DNA of 64,000 nucleotides from NCBI RefSeq assembly GCF_947179515.1, contig NC_067473.1:122654409-122718408 (forward strand). Reading direction: 5' to 3'. The position numbers were made by a program, and so were the translations under genes. Of this stretch, positions 1 to 10,959 are shown piece after piece. Source of the DNA: Apodemus sylvaticus (Eukaryota; Chordata; Mammalia; Rodentia; Muridae). The notes below the pieces were generated by a model, which saw only the letters and a list, made by a program, of their open reading frames with translations, did no database searches and had not been told where the DNA came from. The first letter of the stretch is position 1, and each line of letters begins with the position of its first letter.

Positions 1-1572
1 GATCTTCCTGTGCGGGAGTTCCACCTGTCCTGCTGTTCCTGGTCAGCACCTTGGAGACTCCAGATGTCCTTTGCTTTAAAACCAGTGCTTAGCAATGGAC
101 AGGTCCCCTCTGCTGTGACCTCTACTCCCAGGCCAGACCAAGTGGACATGCTAATTCACTCCTCTTTCTGGCCCTCAGTTTCTTCACCTCACCTTGTCAC
201 CTCTGACAAGGATCCCCTGAGGTGAGACCTCAGTGATAGGTGACAGTTTAGAATCTGATGAGTCTCATTGTGGCTCTTGGCACACAGAACCTCCAGCAGA
301 GTCGAGAGACCACAAACAGCAACTGGAGGCCCAACCCAGGTAGAGTTGCAGTCAGCTGGGTACAGGCCGGAACGCCTACCCTTGTTCACACCAGGCTTGT
401 GCCTGGGGTCCCTCTCACGCTGACCTCTGATTTCCTACCCTCTGGACCAGAGGTGGACTTCACTCTGCACTCTGGTGGCAGGATGAGGCCCCCTGCTGGA
501 AAGCCTAGGTCAAGATCAGAGTCACCCACCTTTGGGACTCACTTCACAGAAGCCACAGCTTTCTAGGCAGAAAGCGACAGAGAAGGGTAGGCACCGTGGG
601 CCACCTGTCCCCTCCATGCACCACCGTCTCCCATCAGACCTTGTTTGAGGCAGTGAGTACTGGATGGCTTTTGCCATGGCACTCCCCAGGGTGCCTCATT
701 TTCTGAGGAGAAGGATACAGGGCAGTTCTTCCAGAGCCAGGGCCCTTCTCAAAGGCAAAGGTAGATGCCATATAACTTTAGAGTTCAGGGCTCACCCCCT
801 TGTTCTCCTCAGGACCAAGGCCAGGTTGACATCCTGGCACTGGGACCAGACCAATGTGCCAAGCGCTAATGCCATTTAAGCCACTGGATGCCCAGCTCTT
901 GTCCATGCCTTTGGCACTTATCGTGCACCTGCTGAGTTCGCCTAAAGCCACATCTGGTGCTGAAAGAGAGATGCTCCAGCGTGGTGGGTCTTAAACCCCC
1001 CTTTCACTGGGGTTGCCTCAGACCATTGTAAAACACATACACTTACATGATGAGTCATCACAGCACCACAATCACAGTTATGAAGTAGCAACAAAAATTA
1101 TTTCATGGCTGGTGTCACCCCAACATGAGGCACTGTACTGAAGGGTTGCAGCATTAGGAAGGTTAAGAACCACTGCTTCAGAGGGAGGGGAACAGCTGAA
1201 CTCTGGGTATCAGAGCCATGTTGCTTCTAGAGGGAAAAGCTGGGGCCTGGCGAAGTAAGGCCAGCGCACTGGATGTCGGGTGAAGAGATGAAGGAAAAAG
1301 GATGAGCAGGAGGAAACGGCCCTGGGCACATGCGAAAGAGCTGGAGAGCCCTGAGGGCTGTGGGTAGATGATAAAGGAGAGGCCATACCTATGAGCTGAC
1401 ACGGTTGGTATTCTAGAGCAGCTGGGGGGCCAGGGCAGGATGAGCAGGTGACTTGGTCAGATCTGTCCCAGAGAGAACCATAAGGCACAGTAGCACCCCA
1501 TCTCCACAGTGAGGATAAAGTCCACACTGCCCTCAAATGCACGGACCCTCTGACTGCCCCATCTCTCCACAG
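1..1572 (+). other. Slc6a6: Slc6a6 intron (partial)
   Basis: Intronic sequence before the penultimate coding exon. The only element I recognise is a URR1-like remnant at about 980-1183. No open frame has splice or family support. Confidence 0.8.
980..1183 (-). repeat. URR1-like hAT DNA transposon remnant
   Basis: The reverse strand reads like the common rodent repeat with the words TGGTTCTTAACCTTCC and TTGTTGCTACTTCATAACTG. The same family recurs in plus orientation at 63705-63860. Family name is from memory. Confidence 0.7.
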
Positions 1573-1743
1573 GGATGTTTCATCTTCTCTCTTGTCAAGT
1601 ATGTACCCCTGACCTACAACAAAGTCTACCGGTACCCTGACTGGGCAATCGGGCTGGGCTGGGGCCTGGCCCTCTCCTCCATGCTGTGTATCCCATTGGT
1701 CATTGTCATCCTCCTCTGCCGGACGGAGGGACCGCTCCGCGTG
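1573..1743 (+). CDS. Slc6a6: Slc6a6 penultimate coding exon
   Basis: 171 nt, 57 codons, phase 0 at both ends. Acceptor is ctctccacag and donor is gtgagc. It encodes GCFIFSLVKYV, a short loop with YNKVYRYPDW, then the hydrophobic last membrane segment around LALSSMLCIPLVIVILL, followed by CRTEGPLRV at the cytosolic edge. Confidence 0.95.
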
Positions 1744-4373
1744 GTGAGCATGGGGCGTGGGCGACGGGGTGGTGGTGGAGGACAGACAGTGTCAGTGTCT
1801 GTGTGACGTTAGGCAAGATGCTCACCCTCTCTGAGTCCCAGGTTTTCTCCAGGAGACCCAAGGCAGGAGTATGCTGTGGGCAAACAGACAGATACCATTC
1901 ACACTGGAGAAGGCTTTGTGGTGACATTTAAAGTGGGCCATGAACTCAAGAGGACTGTGTCCAGTATAGTCTGAGGTAGAATGTGGTGTCCTGGTGTGGG
2001 GTACAGAGGGTCAGTGGCTAGGCCTGAGAGAGGACAGAGTAAGAGGTTGTGGGAATCTCTGTTCTGAGTCAGGGCAGGAGATAAGTTCTGGAGAGGAAGC
2101 CCAGCCCTGCCCAACCGTGCCACCCTCTGTGCTGGCGTGTGCCGCCACCTCTGCCCCGCTCCCAGCCTCTGTGACTGCTGTCTCTTCATGGCGCCCCCTC
2201 CCCTCCCCCCAGCCTCCTTAGGAATTTTTCCCACAATGTGGGAGCCTCCAGGCCTGGCAGTCCCCTGCTCTTTCCACGAAATCCCTTTCTCAGAATCTAC
2301 TTTAACCTTTGCACCTGGGCCGGCTCCAAGGCCCCACCGTTTTATTTTGGGCTGTTTTTATTCTCTTACAAAAAGAATCTGGAGCCAGGATGTCCTGGGG
2401 CCCTGGCTCCCCCTTGAGCTGGCCCAGGCTTCCTCCTGTGGAGGGGGCTGTGTTGGCTGGGAGAGGAGCGGAGAAGAGACACGGAAGGAGCCAGGGGCAC
2501 AGACGCTTCCCTAGAGTGTAGAGCAGTGGGGGCGGAACCCCAGCTCTCCCGCCATTAAGCCAGAGTCAAAGCAACCCTCTCTGTGGTTTGGGCTGGAACA
2601 GTAGACCCCAGACACACAGGCAGCTGCAGTGCCAGCTCTGAACCCTCCAGGTGGCCCCTGGTGCCCTGAGCCAATTTAGGTCACCCTAGAAGGTTATTGG
2701 TACCTGGACACGAGTTAGCTGGATTTTCCAGGGGTCTTTAGAGCTAGGTTCTGGTTACAGTTTTTATAGCAGTTACTAAAGGGTCTCTTGAAAACCTGAA
2801 TGATTTGCTGTTACTTTGTTTTTTTGAGACAGTATCTAAATCTCTAGCCCAAGCTGGCCTCGAACTCATTAAGTTTAGGTTGGCCTCAAACATTTACCTC
2901 TCCCGCCTTAAGCCTCCCTACTGCTGGGATTCTGGGTGGAAACCCCACTGCCTGGCGTAAAGCCCCATTTTAAGAGGCTGATTTGGGCTGTGTGCACAGA
3001 TTTGTTCAGAATGAACTGATAGGGGAGGGGGGAGCAGCTGGGAAGGATGTCTCCCCACAGCTGAAGTGAGCCACAGCCCCTCCCCCACCCCACCCCCACC
3101 CGTGGCAGCATGAGCTGTCCTGTCCTAATCATGAGGTAGTAAGCGGCATATTAGGATCTCCAACCCAACCAGGGTTCCAGACCAGGCTGTGCTTTCCAGC
3201 AGACAACGGAGTGGCTGCCCGTGGTGGGTTCGCTCTCCCACTTTGCATTTGAAGCTTAATATTCCAATGCAAGAGGGGCCGGCTTGAAAGCGTGTAGACA
3301 GGCTAGGTGATGAGAAGTCTACCTGCTCCAAGCAGCACAGATGTTTGTGGGAGAGGCATGGCCTGGAGTTTACCAGGTCTTGTGTTTGTTTGTTTGCTTA
3401 CTACCCCTCCCTCCTTAGAGAATGTGGAAATGTGGATTCCGCAGTGAAATGATGTCTGTTTAAATAAGCAGTTTCTCCCAAGTCCCTTAGCAGTGCCAGG
3501 GAGAACACCAGGCCTGGCACACTCAGGCTTTAATCAGCCTTCCCAGTTGTAATTTGCCATGGTTGGATGTAAACACCTAGGGGGGCCTTTCGTTCACTTC
3601 TTTTCTTTTTATAAACTGCTGGCGCGTTTCAGTCTGAGTAGACACCCGGCAGGAAGTGGGCAGCAGGCAGGAGGCAGGAGCCAAGGTCCACTCCCACTCT
3701 GCGGGTGACTTCCTTGCATCCCTGGGAAGGGCTAGGGTTCTTCCCTCCCCAGTTCCGTGATCCGATCATCACCACCTGAGAAGCCTGGGCTCTGTGGCTA
3801 GAGTGTCTGAGCCTTCTCCTGAAATCTCCTATCTGAAAGGGCAGACCTCTCCCTGCAGTGTGCTCCGAGGCCCAACCCTTCAGGAGAAGGGGCTTCCTGT
3901 GAGGAACTGTCTCATGAAGGCTCTTGGAGGCCAAGGAGGGGAGACAGGGTTCAACTCCTCAGGGGAAAGAAATCTGCCCATGCAAGTGGTGTGTGTGTGT
4001 GTGTGTGTGTGTGCCCCGTCTTTAAGCATGAATGCAGGGGGTTGGCTGGGGAAACCACTGTAGGACATAGGGTGCCATTCCCCTCCATTTTGAAAAGATC
4101 CACAAAAGGGCCAGAAAGGGTGGCAGTCGGCCAGATGGCATAGAGCAAGTACCCTGGGATGTTCTGGAGGCGGGTGGGAAGGACCCTCCCTAATCTGCTT
4201 CTGACCTCCTCTTTGTCTTTCTTCTGCAGAGAATCAAATACCTGATAACCCCCAGGGAGCCCAACCGCTGGGCTGTGGAGCGTGAGGGGGCCACGCCCTT
4301 CCACTCCCGAGCTACCCTCATGAACGGCGCACTCATGAAACCCAGTCATGTCATTGTGGAGACCATGATGTGA
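1573..4373 (+). CDS. Slc6a6: Slc6a6 taurine transporter, 3' coding part (last two coding exons)
   Basis: SLC6A6 (TauT) is a Na+/Cl- dependent plasma-membrane importer of taurine and beta-alanine, SLC6 family, 12 membrane segments. Only the last 104 codons are in the window: exon 1573-1743 (57 codons) and exon 4230-4373 (47 codons plus TGA). The first exon encodes the end of the transmembrane core, with motifs FIFSLVKYVPLTY and ALSSMLCIPLVIVILLC. The second encodes the cytosolic tail, with PREPNRWAVEREGATPF and the C-terminus VIVETMM, which I recognise as the TauT tail. Splice sites are canonical (cag|GGA, GTG|gtgagc, cag|AGA) and phases are 0/0. The start and the earlier exons lie left of position 1. 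Assignment is by recalled family sequence, so paralogue confusion is unlikely but no alignment was run. Confidence 0.96.
2816..2957 (-). repeat. B1 SINE, old, reverse orientation
   Basis: Begins with a T-run and gagacagtatct, contains the antisense B1 word ctggcctcgaactca, and ends tgctgggattct then actgcctggc. Confidence 0.8.
3989..4013. repeat. (TG)n microsatellite
   Basis: About 12 uninterrupted TG units in the last Slc6a6 intron. Confidence 0.95.
4230..4373 (+). CDS. Slc6a6: Slc6a6 last coding exon (cytosolic C-terminal tail and stop)
   Basis: 144 nt including TGA at 4371-4373. The acceptor has a good pyrimidine tract (tctttcttctgcag). It encodes RIKYLITPREPNRWAVE, then a serine/threonine-bearing tail ending KPSHVIVETMM. 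The tail is cytosolic in this family. Confidence 0.96.
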   Translation, partial: RIKYLITPREPNRWAVEREGATPFHSRATLMNGALMKPSHVIVETMM

Positions 4374-4837
4374 GGTCCGGGCCACGTGACGGGCGCCGCT
4401 TTCCTGCTGTTTACTAACGTTAGATTCTCATAGGACCAGGTTTACAGAGCTTTATATTTGTACTAGGATTTTTTTTTAATTGTCACAGAAAATGTTACTC
4501 TATGTGTGTGTATGTGTGTGTGTGTATGTGTATTGTGTGTGTCTGTATATGTGTATTTTGTTTTGTTTGGGGGATATTTTGTACAAAAAGAAAACCCATG
4601 GGCCTATGTCCTGGGGAGAGGATGGACTTTCATATTGATTTCGATGTATTTTATGGGAACTTGGTAAATTTTTCTTTGTATTTTTTAACATATAACTATA
4701 TATACTTAGAGTCTGTCATACACTTTGCCACTTGAATTGGTCTTGCCAGCAACGGATCTCGTTTTTCAAAAGCAATTCTTCGGTGCTTATATAGCTGGCA
4801 GAAAGTTCTGCCCAAAAACAAATGAAAAAAAGAAAGA

Positions 4838-4843
4838 AATAAA
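4838..4843 (+). promoter_or_regulatory. Possible proximal polyadenylation signal of Slc6a6
   Basis: Canonical AATAAA 465 nt after the stop codon, in an A-rich stretch. Use would give a much shorter 3'UTR. No strong GT-rich element is obvious just downstream, so use is uncertain. Confidence 0.35.
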
Positions 4844-7800
4844 ACTAAATGCTGGGTGGAATTTTCCTATGATGGTGGATACATCTTCAAGAAAGGTGTA
4901 GTCCCTTCTGAGCTGGTTCAGGAGGAAGAACACAGCTGAGGAGAGCGAGCCCCCACTAGCTGAACAGACCTGAGGGGCAGGAGAGAGCAGGGCCTCGGGG
5001 AGACCCTCTTTCTCAGCCAACAAGAAAGATGCCAAAAGAATGACCCACCCTCAGCATGAAGGGTAGATCCGAGAGTGGCGGAAGCCGGTGTCCCAGGGCC
5101 AGATGCCTGCCCTTTTACATTGAAAAGGGTCAGTGGGACAGGTGGTTCAGTCAGTGGGACTGTCTGAACCACCTCGGGCATTAGAGGCAGGAATGGGACG
5201 TCTGAATGTCTGGTGAGAATGGGGCTCAGGTCTGGGAGCCTCTGCAAGCATAGGCAAAAGCCGTGTCCTTTCTTGAGCGCTCAGTATAGTTGCCTGAAGC
5301 CAGTCCACAGGAGCTGCTGTGACTTCAGAATGGGGCTCACACTCAGGAAGTGTCTGCTGTATTTGCATGGAGTCATGGTGGGTGGTGACCAGAGCATTCC
5401 CCAAGCAGAATGTATTTTGGTGAGGGCCAGGGTAGGGGAGGCCAGTGGACCAAATGATATGAGCAGCTCAGGAGGGTGAGTGTACCCCAGACTGGCAAGC
5501 GAACCCCCCGGGGGGCACTTTCTTCCTTGCCTCTTGAAAAACTCTTGTTAAAGATACCACCCCAGAACCATCCAGCTCCCCGCAAGGAATGCTCCTAGTG
5601 GCTGTAGACCCTGGATCTTAACAGATCTGAGTTCAAGAACAGAGCCAACTTGTAGTGACCTCAGATAGTTTCCAAGCCACTGCATTGGCTGTTGGGCAAG
5701 TGTTTATCCCCAGGGAACTGCAGGGAGAAGACAAAGGGAAATATAGTTGGTTGAAGTTGTCTCCATTGAGATGAGGTCAGTACTCCAGAGCTGCCCCACT
5801 TTAGGCAGGGCTGTTTCCTTCTGAACCAGGAGAGGGCGCTACACCTTCACCCCAGCCTCCACTGGGCCCAACTGTGCCATTCTGAACTTCTTTGACAAAT
5901 GTACACATTTTTCTGTCTCCAAAGCAATGTACTCTGCCAAGTGACCCTCTAATCCTCTTCCAGTGGCTGTTGATGCAGCCATACATGATTGTACTGTGTT
6001 CCTGTTGTCCTGTGTATTTCCGGTTGCTCTTGTGTTATTCTGAGTGTTTGGTGTTCTCCTTCCCTGATTTTACCGACTTGTAATGTACCCTGGTTTTCTT
6101 TTGTTCTATGGAACCTTAAAAGTAACCACTGTGGGTGATTGGAAGACAGGTGAAGTGGAAGGAAGAGGGGGCTTGTCCAGCTGTGGCAACGTCTGTGGTC
6201 ATGCCCGTCTACCTTGCTCCCAACCCCCACCGGGCGCGCCCCTCCCCCTCTGGCGAGCCTTCAGTATTTTGGGTTGGCAGACAAATGGCACCATTCTGGA
6301 AATGGCCTGAGAAAGGCCTTTTTAATCATTCCCAGATCAAATTCTAGACCAAAGACACAGCGGGCCAAGTCCCCAGGCCCTGCCTGGGTGGAAGGCCAGC
6401 CACCTCCCGAGCCCACTCCCCAGCAGTGTCCCCTCACCTGTCTTCAATCCCTGCCACTCCCACCCAGCCCTGGACCCTGATCACTTTTGTCGTGACGCGT
6501 GTCTTTTCGTGTCTGCATGTAGGTAACATTTTGAAGTAGAGCTCGTGACTCTGGTCCACCTGCCTCTTGGAGAGAGGGCTTAAGCTGTTCACCAAACCAG
6601 CCCTTGCCTGGAACAGGCCAGATCCTGTCCTGACTGTCAGATGAAGACAGGAAGCAAGGCCCATCACCAGGTTTAGATGAGGACCTTAGGTGGGCCCAGG
6701 AGAACTCTCCTGGGAGATGGTATTTGGTCCTAAGAGTTATGTTATCTCCCACGTGGAGCATCGCTGCTGAACACTGTGGACAGCCCCAGAGGGCCCCAAT
6801 CCAAGGCACTTTCATAAACAGGAGACTAGGCCTAGCGTGGGGACTGACACTGAGCTAAGTGGAACTGGACATTTGAGTCATTTGTAGCTCCAGGCTCTCC
6901 AAGACATAGTAGAGGGAAGGCAGGACCAGGGCATTGTCTAAGTAAACTGTCAAGCCTTCCCTGTCAACCAAAGGCCAGAGCTGATGAGGGACCCTGCCCC
7001 ATATTCATGGAGCAGAGAGCAATACCCACCTGTGTCCATCCTCACCGTCCTGCTCACCCTGGCCCCGTGCTATCCTTCCTTCCTTCCTCCTCCAAAGCCT
7101 TTGGGAACTAGGAATTGATACACCCTCACCTCAAATTGTACCACAGGAAACTGAGGGCCAAAGACATCGCTGGTGTAAAGAGCCTTAGCCAGGGTGTATG
7201 CACAGGCCTTTGACCTCCATGTAGCCCAAGGCTATGCAGGAAGTAGCCGGGAGGGTTTCTTTTCCCTCTCCACCTCTGGCCTCCAGTCCTCACCTCAGCT
7301 CCATAACCCACCCTGGAAAGCCATTCAGACCATGGCGATGCATGAGGAGAAAGCAGCATGTGCCCCCTCTGCACAGGAAGGGGCTTTCTCTTACCATAGG
7401 GTGTCACCGCCATGGCCGACAGCATTCCAGCCCCGCCCCTCTGGACGGGGCAATGCTCTAGCAACCAGTCTAACAGGTGGCAGCCCAGTTCCTCTCTCCA
7501 AGATGCAGACACAAGCCAGGAAGGCACCTTAGAGAAGGCCCCTCACAGTCCCACTCAAACCTGAGACCCCTGTCCCTATGGACACTGTAAATACCTCTGT
7601 GTGCACGTCCCTCCTTCGTCAAGCCCCAAACCACACACACAACAAAACCCAGATACTCCAAGATGGAGAGGGGCGTCCTGGAAGCCAGAACAGTGCTCCC
7701 TCCTCCCTCCTCCATCTGATCTCCCAGGAGTCAGGCCTTCACAGGAAACTGGCTGTCCATGCTCTCTGGGAGGGAGGAGTGGTAGTGGTGTCATTACAGG

Positions 7801-8325
7801 CATGTTCTGGCATGTTCCCTGAAGGACAGAGCATCTTGTTATATATTTGGCTTCAAAATGAGATGGTAGTCCCATTTTTCTTTTTTTAAACCAATTAATC
7901 TTTCCAATCCCTAACAACTGTGACTGTATTTAGCACAAGAGAAAAGCTGAGAACGTGGGTTTTGCCTCCTTCAGAAATATGTCTGGCTCATCAGGACATT
8001 TTTTAAAAACTTCAAAATATTTTTAAGATATTTTAAACTTTTGTAAAAAACAAAAAATAAAAAAACAAATGCGCGCACACACACACATACAAAGAAAAAA
8101 ACCTGAAACCAACCAAGAAGGGGAGGAGCGTTAGTGTTTGAAGGATCCTTGGTGTGTGACCTGTCTTGCAGTATACAAGCTCTGTGTATGTTTAATTATG
8201 ACGACCCCGCATTTTGCAGGGTTTCGGTTTTTTCCTTTTTTGCTTTTTAGATGAATATGTATATTGATATTTTAAATCCATCTTTGCTTTTTTTAGAGGA
8301 GTTTATAATCACCTTGTAACACAAC

Positions 8326-8331
8326 AATAAA
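8326..8331 (+). promoter_or_regulatory. Distal polyadenylation signal of Slc6a6
   Basis: AATAAA followed within about 25 nt by T- and GT-rich sequence (cgtctggtgtgttttgg, around 8356-8372), a typical downstream element. SINE-containing intergenic sequence begins within 100 nt. Confidence 0.8.
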
Positions 8332-8659
8332 CATTTCCTTTTTAAAATCCAAGAACGTCTGGTGTGTTTTGGAGTGGCCGGTTCACCTCTGTATTTTGGC
8401 AGGCACTCTATACTTTATAAAGGGATTTCACTGGGGCTGGAGAGCTGACTCAGCTGTTAAGAGCATTTGCTGACCTTGAGTTTTCTCAGACACTAGCTTG
8501 GGGCTGGGCTAATTGGAACAGGCTGGCCTGGGAGTCCCAGGGACACACTGTCTCTTCTCCCTAGCTATGAGATTTCAAGAACGGTTGCAACTGGCCTTTG
8601 GTGTTGGTCTGGGCTTGTGAAAGCAGTTCCCACAGAGACTAAAAGATAGGGTTAACAGG

Positions 8660-8752
8660 TAGGTTGTGAGCTGCCCATGTGGGTGGTGGGAACCAACCTG
8701 ATCTCCTGGGAAAGCAACAAGAGCTTCCAACCACTAAACTGTTCCCTAGGCC
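8660..8752 (-). repeat. B2-type SINE fragment, reverse
   Basis: Antisense B2 wording: gttgtgagctgcccatgtgggtg, then ccaaccactaaactgttccc. Confidence 0.55.
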
Positions 8753-9669
8753 CTGCCTGACATTTTAACATGGGTTTTGATCAAACTTGGGGTCCTGGCG
8801 CTTGTAAGCCAAGCATATCTCCCAGACTTGGCCACCCCCGGCCAAAAGACAGCCTGGTGCTGTGAAACCAAAGCAGGAACCACATTGTTGTCCAGGAGCT
8901 ACATTGTTATACATTATTACTAAGTCTTCACATGCTACACGGTTAAGTTTTTCTAAGCCTAATGTTCTGAACTGCCTGAAGACCATGTTCTTCAATTTAT
9001 GTTGAACTAGTGACCCCATGATATATACACACTCCTTTGCCTTGCTAAACTGAACCTGTGACATGATTGCCCTCTTGGCTTATGAAAATGTGTCTCCGCA
9101 GAAACGCTGATGCCTCCCCTTGCACATGATGCATGCTTGCACGTCTCACAGGCAGCCTTGAGCCAGCTCTGCGTCGCCCACTCTTCTGTCCAGGTGCAAA
9201 CAAGAAATGATCTTGGCAGCTGTTATTTTTTTTTTCTCCAATCTTAACCCTTCCCTCAAAAGTCAACGAGGTGGTGCCCTCTGAAACCCCGCCTTTTGGA
9301 TCAGCAGCTGGCTGGCCAGTTCTAATATAGCTTGCTTTAAGCAGACAGTCATGGAATTGGTTTCCCCTCAGGTCTAACAGCTCCTTTGTCTTGGCTGGGT
9401 TGCTACATGACTTCAGGTGTGAATTCTCCACTGTGTTGGGGTGTCGTGCTCTGCGGGATGTTCCAGGCATCCACAGAGATGAGATCTGTTGAGGGGAAGC
9501 TCCCAGACAAGGGGTTTGTTCTGGGGTACATAGACTTCCCACCCGGACCTGGGGTGGGTGCGGACTATGGGTCTGCCCTGGCTGGTTTCATAGACAGTGT
9601 CAAATTAAAAGAGCACCTCACCACCACCTTTTTGATAGCCTGTGTCTGCCTCCCTCTCTCGGTGTGTCT

Positions 9670-9850
9670 CAGCCATTTGGCTTATGCTGGGATCCTGGCT
9701 CTACCCTACACTACCTGTGGGCCTTCAGGTAAACCACTTAACCCTCTCATGCCTGGGTCCCTCCTCTGTAATGTGTATGGAGTCCTCACCTGCAGTTAGG
9801 AGGATCCCACCAGTTCTTACAAAGTGCTCCAAACTGTGCTTGGCATAGAG
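9670..9850 (+). repeat. MIR element
   Basis: Contains the degraded MIR core: tcctggctctacc, then aaaccacttaaccctctcatgcc and cctctgtaatg. Confidence 0.65.
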
Positions 9851-10387
9851 GCTGTGTGGATGGTGCTGGCCCTCACTCCTAAGCACGGACACCCAGAGGG
9901 AACAGCTTCTATCTGCCTTCAGATCTGCGAGGTTCCTCCATGCCACAGGCCTGGCCCTGGTCTCTGGACCCCAGAACCTGTGAACTTACTTTGCCCTGGT
10001 TCCTCGGGACTTGGGAGCAACAGCTAGACCTTCAAGCTACCCACTTGGCACATCCCTTCAAGGCCAAAGATTCCCTGGCTGCACAAACTAAGACACATCC
10101 TACCCCACAGCCTAGTTTCCAGGGCCTCCACCCCTCCGGGCCCTAGACCCTTCCAGACTCATTTTGCACTTGCAGGCCCCGCCCCTGCCTGGGACTCTTC
10201 CTCTAGATCTGTGCAGAGCTGGCTTCTGTCCTAAACTATCACCTCTTCGGAGAAGCCCTGCCTGGGCTGCAGCTCCCCTCAGCCTGGCCACTCTGTTCCA
10301 GTGGGTTGGTCTTCACTGGTCTTCATGTGTTTATGACTCTTTATGACCAGCTCACTGGCTTCACTCAGATGTACAGTAGCTGATTTT

Positions 10388-10403
10388 TTTAAGATTTATT
10401 TTT

Positions 10404-10453
<50 letters not shown>

Positions 10454-10605
10454 AGGTATGTACATGTAAGCACAATGCTAATGGAGGCCAGAAGAGGGTG
10501 TCGGTCTGGAGCTGGAGTTATGGGTGGTTGTGAGCCACCTAATATGGGTGCTGAGAACTGAACCCAGGTTCTCTGGAAGAGCAACAGTAAATGACTTTAA
10601 GGACC
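10388..10605 (-). repeat. B2/B3 SINE, reverse, with (TG)n
   Basis: Starts with an A/T-rich tail complement and a 46-bp TG run (10406-10451). It continues with aggccagaagagggtgtc and ggttgtgagccacc, standard antisense B2 words. Confidence 0.85.
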
Positions 10606-10629
10606 CCCCTCCCCCCAAATGGGCCAGTA

Positions 10630-10860
10630 TCTTTTGTTCAAAGATTATTTTTCATCTTACCTGTATGAATGTTTTGCCTGTGTGTGTGTATGTATATGCA
10701 CTACATGTGTGCCTAATGCCTGCAGGGGTCAGAAGAGGGTATCAGATCCCCTGGGAATGGAGTCACAGATGACTGTGAGGCACCACATGGGTTCTGGGAG
10801 CCAGGTCCTCTTTGAGAGAACCAAGAACTCTTAACCACTGAGCCGTCTCTTCAGCTCCAT
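10630..10860 (-). repeat. B2/B3 SINE, reverse
   Basis: Contains gtcagaagagggtatcagatcc and ends cttaaccactgagccgtctc, the antisense of the B2 head. It lies head-to-tail with the preceding copy. Confidence 0.85.
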
Positions 10861-10959
10861 GGACTGCTTTTGGAATGAATGAATGAAGAGTTGAGAGGCT
10901 ACATGATTCACACAGAAGCTGAACCTTGCCAGCCTGTTATTTTATAAAACAACCTACTT

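Larger units (their letters stand above)
1744..4229 (+). other. Slc6a6: Slc6a6 last intron
   Basis: A 2.5-kb intron with a degraded B1 in reverse orientation at 2816-2957 and a TG microsatellite at 3989-4013. The rest looks unique, and no further exon is supported. Confidence 0.85.
4374..8350 (+). other. Slc6a6: Slc6a6 3'UTR (inferred)
   Basis: Inferred untranslated tail from the stop codon to just beyond AATAAA at 8326-8331. It is nearly free of interspersed repeats over 4 kb, as expected for a transcribed long 3'UTR. It is AT-rich near both ends (4440-4850 and 7850-8340), with an imperfect TG tract near 4502-4552 and a Pumilio-type TGTAAATA at 7586-7593. An earlier AATAAA at 4838-4843 could give a short isoform. 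The exact cleavage site cannot be read from sequence. Confidence 0.8.
8351..10959. other. Intergenic spacer between convergent Slc6a6 and Grip2
   Basis: About 2.6 kb between the two inferred poly(A) sites. It holds B2 fragments at 8433-8480 and 8660-8752, a MIR at about 9670-9850, and two adjacent reverse-oriented B2-type elements at 10388-10860 with a TG tract. The 8760-9070 stretch looks repeat-like but I cannot name it. No gene is supported. Confidence 0.7.

Noticed and set aside
7126..7532. Open frames of 110-133 codons on both strands
   Set aside because: They lie in the Slc6a6 3'UTR, lack homology, and mirror each other across strands.
8765..9064. 99-codon minus-strand frame in the intergenic spacer
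   Set aside because: Sequence looks like a decayed dispersed repeat. No family recognised and no splice or promoter support.
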